Assembly: GCF_001659605.2 (NCBI RefSeq)
Contig: NC_035162.2
Span: forward strand, 11,489,248 to 11,553,247
DNA length: 64,000 bases
Source of the DNA: Manihot esculenta
Taxonomy: Eukaryota; Streptophyta; Magnoliopsida; Malpighiales; Euphorbiaceae
Reading direction: 5' to 3'
Position numbers and translations under genes: made by a program. Under the pieces are notes generated by a model. The model searched no databases, had not been told where the DNA came from, and was given only the letters and a program-made list of their open reading frames with translations. Numbering within the stretch: the stretch's first letter is position 1; every line of letters starts with the position of its first letter. Positions 50,417-64,000 of the stretch are shown here, in pieces.

Positions 50417-53400
50417 GTGTTAGCATGTTTGGCAGCAGTGGGATGGAGACAACCATCGGATCACAACCCCAGAAGGAGGGGGGGACGAAGGAAAAAGTCC
50501 CGAGACATCCTTGTTGCATTGAAAGAGAGGCTGGCAAGGATAAAAGCCTTCCTGTCGGAGCAGAGGGATAAAAGCGACGACATGGAACTCCACATTATTG
50601 AGCTCGAGTCCAAGGGGGATGAGGAGCTGAGGGAGGAGATGCAAGGAGCTTTGAACACAATAATTGATACCTTGGCCAGGAGGGACCAGGCCATTGAGGT
50701 AGAATTGGTTGCCTACCATGAGAAGGTGGATAGGCTGAAGATCGAGTTAGCCTTGTGCAAGGCAGCGTTAGCCAGCGGGGTTGGCACAAGCACTCCAACT
50801 GCTAGAATCGATGCTCCCAACCCGAAGGCCTATGGTGGGGTAAGGAATGCAAGGGAGATTGACAACTTTATGTGGAACGTGGAGAGGTAATTTGAAGCAG
50901 TGGGCATCATGGAGGATGCTGCCAAGATTCAGAGTGCCCCACTCTACTTGAGCGACATTGCCATTGTCTAGTGGAGGAGGAGTGAAGACATCAAGAGAGG
51001 AACTTGCACCATCAACACGTGGGAGGACTTCACCAAGAAGCTGAAGAAGCAGTTTTATCCAAAAAATGCTGAGAGCGAGGCACACACCAAGCTTCAACGC
51101 CTCCAATATAAAGAAGGTAACATTCGTGAGTATGTTAAGGAGTTTTCTGAAATAATGTTGGAGATACCTGATATGGGGGAAAAGGATGCTCTCTTTTGCT
51201 TCCTTAATGGTCTCTTCCCTTGGGCCAAAATGGAGCTTCAACAAAGAGGGGTGCAAGACCTTTCCATTGCCATGACAGCCGCTGAATCCTTGATATAGTT
51301 CAAAAGGAAGGACTCTAACAAGGACAAAGGGAAGAAATTTAATCGCAATAAGCATGGAGGGGACAAGCCGAAGTCCTTCAAGGACAACAAAGGAGGTGAC
51401 AGTAAGCAACAGAAGGACAAGGGCAAAATGAGAAGGAAGGGGATTCTCCTCGGGCCAAGATTGCTTGCTTCATTTGCAGCGGCCCTCATAGGGCTTTTGA
51501 GTGCTCAAAGCGTGGCAAGTTGGCAGCCTTGCTGGTTAAGATGAGGCACCACAAGAGGAAAGGAGAGTGGCGTCCTTGCAGCTGCTCAATGCCATCCAAG
51601 CCAAGGTGAAACGACAACAACATGGCATAATGCTTGTGGAAGCCAAAGTTGCGGTAAGCCAATGGAGGCCCTGGTGGACATTGGCCCTGACATGGTCTAT
51701 ATGGCCAAGACGCTGGCTTTGTCAAGGGTGTCAATGCCAAGAGCCTTCTGATCAGTGGAATTGCAAGAGGAACTCAGATTCGCTATGGCAATGTCAAGGT
51801 ACGATTGACACAACTATTGCTCCTCTAAACGATAAGAAGTTCTATCTAGGAATAGATTTCTTTACTGAGGTGCAAGCACTATTAGACCCCTATGCAAATA
51901 CCATGTGCATCATGCAAAATGGCCAACCATGTGTTGTCCCAATTAATAGGGAGAGTGGGGACAAGAATATTATTTCTACCTTACAATTGTCCAAGGACGT
52001 CAAAAGGAAAGAGCCCACGTTTGTGGCTTCCCTCAAGGAGGATGATGGGCAGATTGTGGGGGAGCTTGTGTTCCCAAGCTTGTTGAAAAGGTGCTTCAAG
52101 AGTTCAAGGATGTCATGCCCGCAGAATTGCCTAAAAAGGTCCCACTAAGAAGGGAGGTTGACCATGCAATTGAGCTGAAACTAAGGGCAAAGCCACCAGC
52201 TTTTGCTCCCCACTGCATGTCACCTCATGAGCTGGAAGAATTAAGGAGGCAACTGAAAGAGTTGCTAGATGCTGGTTATATAAGGCCCTCCAAATCACCA
52301 CATGGAGCTCCGGTACTATTTTAGAAGAAGCATGATGGGTCACTTCGACTATGCATTGACTATAGAGCTTTGAACAAGATTACAATCAAGAACAAGTACC
52401 CTATTCCTCTTATAGATGACTTGTTTGATCAGTTGGGTAAAGCAAGGATATTTTTGAAGCTGGATTTGAGGTCAGGGTACTATCAAGTTCGCATAGCCGA
52501 AGGAGACAGAGGCAAGACAGCTCGTGTCACTCGCTATGAGGCATACAAGTTCTTGGTTGTGCCTTTCGGTCTCACCAACGCACTGGCAAAATTCTACACC
52601 TTAATGAACAAGGTACTTGCTCAATTCCTTTACAATTTTTTAGTAGTGTACCTTGATGATATTGTTACCTATAGTTCTTGGAGGAGCACTTGGAACTCTT
52701 GAGGCAAGTGTTTCAAACTTTAAGGGAGAACCAGCTTTGTGTTAAAAGGGAGAAGTGCTCATTTGCCTAAGAGGAAGTGACTTTCCTAGGGGTGATGATA
52801 AGCTATGCATGGATCCTTCCAAGGTGCAGGCTATTCAAGATTGGGAACCACCCACCAAAGTCATAAAATTAATATCTTTCCTTGGGCTGTGCAATTATTA
52901 TCAGAGATTTATCAAGAGATATTCTTCAATTGCAGCCCCTCTCACTGATTTGTTGAAAAAAGGGAAAGGTTGGGATTAGTCTAGCAAGTGTCAGCAAGCC
53001 TTTGAAAGGTTGAAGGAGGCAATTGTGGAGCAGACATTACTGTTCTTACCTGATTGTGGGAATCCTTTCAAAGTTTATATTAATGCCTTAGATTTTGCCA
53101 TCAGTGGATTTCTTATGCAAGAGGGTCGGCCTATTGCTTTTGAGAGTAGGAAACTTAATGACACCAAGAAGAGGTATATGATGCAAGAGGAAGAGATGAC
53201 TGCCATTGTGCATTGCCTTCGCACTTGGCGTCATTACTTGCTGGGATGCAAGTTCGTGGTCAAGACTGATAATGTGGCCACTAGCTACTTTCAGACACAG
53301 CAGAAGTTCTCTCCTAAACAAGCTCGATGGCAAGACTTTCTTGCTAAGTTTGATTATGTCATGGAGTATAAGTCGGGCAAGGCAAATCTTGTGGTTGTAA

Positions 53401-54951
53401 TCTGCAGAAGAGGATCAAGCAAGGGCTACATTGGGACTCCTTAGCACGAGGCTACATTGCTCTAGTCAAGGAGGATAAGTCAAGGAGATTTTGGCTGAAG
53501 GGGGACCTGTTGTAGACTACTGGACACAAGTTATATGTGCCACTCTATAACAAACTTCAAAGAGAGTTGCTGAGGGAATGTCATGATAGCAAATTGGCTG
53601 GACATCCAGTTATTCAACGCACTTTTGTCTTGCTCATGGAAAATTAATTCTGGCAAAAAATGAGGGAAGACATGGAGACTTATGTGAATACTTGCCTTAT
53701 TTATTAACAAGACATGGTAGAGAACCAGCTACCTCCAATACTAATAGAGCCATTGCCCATACCAGATAAGCCATGGGCAAGTGTCTCCATGGACTTCATT
53801 GTGGGGCTGCCACCTTCGGAGGGGTGCGAAGGGATCCTTGTTGTGGTGGACAAATTTTCAAAATATGGGGTATTCATTCCAACTCCGGAGGACTACATGA
53901 CTGAGCAAGCTGCCCAATCGTTCCTCAAGCATGTAGTCAAGTACTAGGGACTTCCAAAGACAATCTTGAGTGATAGAGATCCATGCTTCACTGGTAGGTT
54001 CTGGACTAAATTGTTCAAACTCATGGGGACTGAGTTGAATTTCTCTACTTTGATGCATCCCCAAATAGATGGCCAGACGGAAAGGGTTAATGCCTTACTG
54101 GAGTTGTATCTAAGACATTATATGAGTGTCAACTAGCAAGATTGGGCTAAACTGCTTGATGTTGCCCAATTCTCCTACAATCTGCTACGAAGTGAGTCAA
54201 TAGGGAGGAGTCCTTTCAAAGTCCTTATGGGGTAGCAGCCTAACACTCCAACCAGCATTGCTACGGGCTATAAAGGTAAAAGCACTGCAGCCTACAAGTT
54301 TGCCAAAGGCTAAGAGGAGCAACAAGAATCAACCCGTACCTACTTGACTAAGGCAGCCAAGCGCATGAAGAAATGGGCAGACAAGAAAAGGAGACCATTG
54401 GAGTTTAAGGAAGGAGACATGGTGTTGGTCAAGCTATATATGCTTGGGAAATGTTAAGGGGCCACCATCAGGGGCTTATTGAGAAGATATAAAGGGCTCT
54501 ACCATATCCTCAAGAGGATTGGCAAGCAAGCATATAAGGTGGTTTGCTTGCCAACTACCAAATTCACAATGTCTTTCCACGTGAGTTTGTTGAATCCCTT
54601 TTTGGAGGACAAGGAGTATCTTGCCTGAAGCATATCCATAAGAGCATCAGGAGGTGTTCGTGTCCAGTATGACAAGGAGGTAGAAGCTATCATCTCTGAT
54701 CGAGTGGTACGCATATCAATTGAGCACTAACAAGGGAGTTGCTTATCAAGTGGAAGGGATTGCCTGATAGTGAAGCAAGTTGGAAACCATTGGACGAGCT
54801 TTGGCAATTTAAGGAGCAAATTGCGACTTATGAGAATAGCAAAGTGACAAGGACGCCACTGGAATGGGTGGGGGAGAATGTTACCTACCAAAAGTCTCAC
54901 CCTACAGAACAGGCCGATCTTTCCCACCTTGATCAGTCACCAGGCCGCTAA
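50417..54951 (+). pseudogene. Decayed Gag-Pol of a chromodomain Ty3 element
   Basis: Gag lies at about 50417-51540: a coiled coil (ELREEMQGALNTIIDTL), then a capsid-like region with LQRLQYKEGNIREYVKEF and a zinc knuckle CFICSGPHRAFEC near 51464-51505. A weak protease region follows (about 51670-51900). RT (about 52090-52690) has [20 protein letters not shown] and YLDDIV. RNase H is at about 53010-53400 and integrase at about 53540-54250 (SDRDPCF is recognisable). A chromodomain LLIKWKGLPDSEASW is near 54739-54790. Several in-frame stops (for example near 50888, 50970, 51297, 52322 and 52977) and frameshifts make it inactive. The frame end overlaps the purine tract and reads into the 3' LTR. 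Confidence 0.88.
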
Positions 54952-55607
54952 GCATATTGGTAGGCCTACGGGTTAGAGAGACTGCCCAGCCCTACAGGTA
55001 AATGGCGCTAGGGCAGAAAAGAGCTCCTGCCATAAATGAGGTTTCAACGGGCCCGTCTCGCAGGCCTACCCAGGACAACTATAGGAAATCTCTTGAAGCT
55101 ATTAGAGAGCGCACAACCTACCATGGGCCAGTCTGCGTGAGAAGGCCCCATATTGCTCCAGACGAATCCAGCGCGTGCTAAAAGCTTTCAGGCAAAACAA
55201 GATTCGACGGACAAGTTCTCTGTGCATGAGAAGGTTCTGGAATTGGCCAGTCCAGCGTCCAGATGAGGATCGACTGCTCTAATCTGCCAAAATTTTCTGA
55301 AAGCTTTCCAACTCTTCTAGAAAGTTACTGTATATAAAATTTTTTAGAAATTTTTGTGCATAATCACTCTCAATTTCAGCTACTGTAAAAACTTATAAAG
55401 CATACACACTCTTGTAAAACATTAATTGAGAGTTAACCTTTTTTGCCAAACTTATGCCACATTTTCCTCTCAACCTTGATGCCCACAATTCCTTAGTCAA
55501 TTTTTTATAATTTCAGCAAGCAAATCAAGATGATTAAGGCTGACCAACTAATCATTGGGGGTGTTTGCTAGGAAATATCATTTTGGAGAAATAAGTGAGC
55601 CCATAAT
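54879..55607 (+). repeat. 3' LTR of the old element
   Basis: It begins TGTTACC after the purine tract. Its end is eroded (CCATAAT against CATGACA in the 5' copy), so the right border is approximate by a few bases. Confidence 0.78.
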
Positions 55608-56200
55608 TCAAGGAAGATGGATTGGAAAACCGAGGACTTTTAATTCTTTAATTGTAATTGAAAATAACAAATGTTACCCCTCCCACTTTGCAAAAATAAG
55701 CTTATAATTAATTTATAATTAAGAAATAAGTTCGAATTCTATACTTTTCATGGGTCAAATAAGCTTATAATTAAATTTTACGAAATAAGTTTAAATTGGC
55801 TTTTATATTTTTTAAGAGTTAAATAAGCTCATTTTATTTTATTTTATTTTATCAAAATAGACCAACAACTCTTAAGTTTATGGCTATATATATCCAAACA
55901 CGATAAACTATTTCTTTTTCAAAAAAATAATAAAATATTATTTTCAGAATTTTTAAACATTTAAATTTATATACTATTTTTAGTTAAAATTAAAATGAAA
56001 AACGAAAAATTAAAAAAAAAAAACAAAAATCAAGAATCATTGTCTAATCTTTTTATTTTTTTTTTAAAAAATTAATATTGGATGTGAACTTGTTTCCGCG
56101 AATAAATACCAAGTTAAACTCCGCGACAAAAACCCTAGAAGCAGAAGGCTAGTGAAAGCTCTATTTTCCGCAGGGTCGCCTCTGCTCCAACCGGACCACG
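55608..56200. other. Intergenic region and eS6 promoter
   Basis: AT-rich sequence ends in a short GC-richer leader before the eS6 start codon. A telo-box is present at 56130-56137 (separate entry). Confidence 0.55.
56130..56137 (+). promoter_or_regulatory. Telo-box in the eS6 promoter/leader
   Basis: AAACCCTA about 65 bp before the ATG is the telo-box typical of plant ribosomal protein and other growth-related genes. Confidence 0.6.
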
Positions 56201-58136
<1,936 letters not shown>

Positions 58137-60387
58137 ATCCATGTTCTACTTGTGAGTTTTGATAGCAAGATGAAATGCCAGCGGGTTTTTTATTTGATTT
58201 TTAATATCTTAACAGGCGTTTAGTTTGATGGTTATGGAAATGCCTTGACGCTTAGTCTACTGAATTTTTGTGTCCTGACAATTTTCTATAATATTATATT
58301 GGATTTTGCACGAGTGGTTTGTTTTTTGAACGTTTAATTAAAATCAAAATCTTTAAATACTTACACAAATTATTATAATTAAATATAAATTATTTTTTAA
58401 AAAAAAGTCTCGAGTGTATTTTAAATGTTGGTAATTATATTTTAAATTTTATTAATTTATAAACTTAATATGAACAAGTGGAAGAATTTATAACTTTTCA
58501 ATAGGTTAAAGTAGTAGGAGAGTTTAAGACTAACATATTAGCTCTGTATAAGGTACTACTGCTTTTGGTCCGCCATTATAGTAGTTGCTTTGTTATGAAA
58601 GAACTGGAATCAATAGGAAAATATTTACTTTGATTTGGTATTGACCAAAAGATTTTGAAGATATAAATAAATGAATTTATTACAAAAAAATAAATAGAAT
58701 TTATTTTTTTATTTTTTGGATTTACAGTGAATTCAGTTCACTAAAATTTTTTCAAAATTCAATGTGTTTTTTTTCTCTGAAAACAAAATTTTCTGAAATT
58801 CAATGTATTTTTTTCCCTAAAAACAAGTAATTTTATCAAGGCCTCAGAGGCAGAGTTGAGTACAATTAAAAATTGGCTTAATACAATAAAGAAGTAGCAG
58901 TACTTTGCTACCAAGAACTGCATAGAAGGGATCTCTAATCATTGACAACCATGCATAAAGCTACAATAAGAGCTCCAGAACAAATCATCAGAAATTTGGA
59001 ACCAAGTTAGAGCTGGGAAGATCAGAATTGTTAGAAATTAAACTTGGTTTTACTTTTGCCTCTTGGATTTTGAAATCATATTGCTTAGTCATCCCAATTT
59101 ATTTAGCCATGAATTTACTTAGCCTTAAAGATTTTGAGTTGGCAAGAAAATGAGCAGCAAATGGACATATCATGGTGGAGTTTTTCCATGTAGCTGCAAG
59201 TGGATAAACCTTGTGGACTTGCTTCTTGGAGCAGTAAATTCTTCAAACATTAGAGTCAATAAATTCACAAATGGGTACCTCTATTTTTCAGCTATAAGTA
59301 AGGAAGATGATGTTTTGCAGTTGTACCAGAATTTTTTTGAGAAAAAATATTAATAGAGTGAAAGAGAATTTTGTAAAATAGAGAGGATTTAGTTTCAAGG
59401 AATTAAGTTAAAAATACAGTATCGCCCGGAGACATTAAGCTTATGAATATGATGCAGCAACACCACAGTTATGTGCGTGTATCTTTAGCAAGGACCCACC
59501 AGTGCATGAAAGCATTAAAGCATCCAATACACAAGGAAACGGCTGATATTTATAATTAAATACAATCAATTTAGCATAATTGTATTGAAATTAAACTTCT
59601 TAAATATATATATATATTGATTTTATCAAGTGTAAATACAGCATTATTAAATACTTTGACCCCTAAATGTAAATATTACATTCATATCCCTTACTGCATT
59701 TGCCCCCTAAATGTAATATTGCATTCTTCACTGAATACAACCATCAATTCACAGCAGAAATATTTAAGCATTTTCATTCATGCAAGCAACATAAGAGAAT
59801 GACCACAAAGAATACCAATGATTCTTAAATATCAACTAGCAATGATAAGTTGATGACGAGTAATAAGACTGATGAGAAAAGAAATATTTAGATATCATGT
59901 ACTCATAATTCAGTCATTTATTCTGAAATTCATCCTTCTCAATTTTCGTTTCTTTTTTCTCTTTTGCTATATATATATATATATACATAAAATATATTGC
60001 TGGTGTGGACAGCAGAAAATACATTTAGCCAAAAACTAAATGTGAGGGATTTCTTTCGACAGCCTTGTACTTTGCCTATATTTTTCTTCGCCAGCGCTCA
60101 TCTTTCTACCTCTTCAACAGTCTAGAGATTGCTTCTGGATATTCCATAAGCAAGCAGTACAGAGATTATATACATGTAATCCATTAACTCAAATTTTCAT
60201 ATTGGGACGAAGCATTTAACTCTACATTTATTTCTTTTGCTTTTTCAGGTCTCAAACATTACCGTCTTCAAGTATACACATATAACACTCGACATAAATT
60301 AACTCCATTTTAAGGATGTTCTATTAATACAGGCTTTGATAAATTTTGCAAAAAGAACAAGCATACAGGTGAGCCTTCACTGCCGTT
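58137..60387. other. Intergenic region between eS6 and DAHP synthase
   Basis: The convergent gene ends leave 2.2 kb with no supported gene. There are TA-dinucleotide runs near 59606-59618 and 59970-59985. A 67-codon open frame at 59150-59353 has no recognisable features. The two genes' 3' untranslated regions probably occupy the edges. Confidence 0.55.

Positions 60388-64000
<3,613 letters not shown>

Larger units (their letters stand above)
37476..55607 (+). mobile_element. Old degenerate chromodomain Ty3 element, host of a two-level nest
   Basis: The 5' LTR begins TGTCGCC at 37476 and ends CATGACA at 50357, split by the insertion at 38035-50159 plus one target duplication. Rejoined it is about 752 bp, against about 729 bp for the 3' LTR (54879-55607). 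The primer-binding site is at 50360-50371 and a purine tract, GGTGGGGGAGAA, precedes 54879. Flanking CCAAG (37471-37475) and TCAAG (55608-55612) may be a decayed target duplication. The internal coding sequence is full of stops. LTR divergence is large, so this is the oldest element of the right-hand nest. Confidence 0.82.

Overview
This is a stretch of plant nuclear DNA, almost certainly from a eudicot. It carries intron-containing plant genes (14-3-3, plant cysteine oxidase, SnRK2 kinase, eS6 ribosomal protein, class II DAHP synthase) in an AT-rich background, with nested LTR retrotransposons between them. I cannot fix the species. A Malpighiales/Euphorbiaceae-type genome would fit, but that is only an inference.

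Layout from the left. 1-2219 has no gene I can support. 2220-4970 is a decayed hAT DNA transposon with terminal inverted repeats, a near-perfect 8-bp target duplication and a broken transposase on the minus strand. 5993-9216 (minus) is a complete four-exon 14-3-3 gene. 11244-27454 is a non-autonomous, Gag-only LTR element of about 4.15 kb when un-nested. It was hit twice: by a Tekay/Del-type solo LTR (12150-14464) inside its 5' LTR, and by a complete, very young Tekay/Del-type chromovirus (14820-24553) directly next to its primer-binding site. 28795-29957 is a five-exon plant cysteine oxidase gene. 34584-36744 is a nine-exon SnRK2 kinase gene of the SnRK2.7/2.8 type. 37476-55607 is a second nest, three levels deep: an old degenerate chromodomain Ty3 element, split by a Tekay-type solo LTR (38035-50159), itself split by a nearly intact minus-strand Tekay-type element (39887-49776) whose gag-pol frame is broken only by two TAG codons. 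56201-58136 is the eS6 ribosomal protein gene (six exons). 60388-64000 (minus) is DAHP synthase, the entry enzyme of the shikimate pathway, cut at the right edge of the window.

The host genes are unrelated housekeeping and stress-signalling genes and do not form a functional cluster. The most interesting signal is in the mobile DNA. Four divergent Tekay-type LTRs share a splice-site-like layout (AG|GTAAG ... TAG|G ... GTGAGT ... TTGCAG|GT), and both full elements have a further acceptor-like site 7-8 bases before the gag ATG. This predicts a multiply spliced leader. The LTRs also carry arrays of a perfect 13-bp palindrome (TTCGGC-S-GCCGAA) and a CCAGG...CCTGG stem-loop motif that lies inside the second predicted intron. 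The Gag-only element encodes a Gag with a coiled coil and a zinc knuckle but no capsid or pol, and it is visibly related to the autonomous element at 37476-55607. All exon coordinates were derived by eye from splice consensus, reading frame and family knowledge; no transcript or database search was available.
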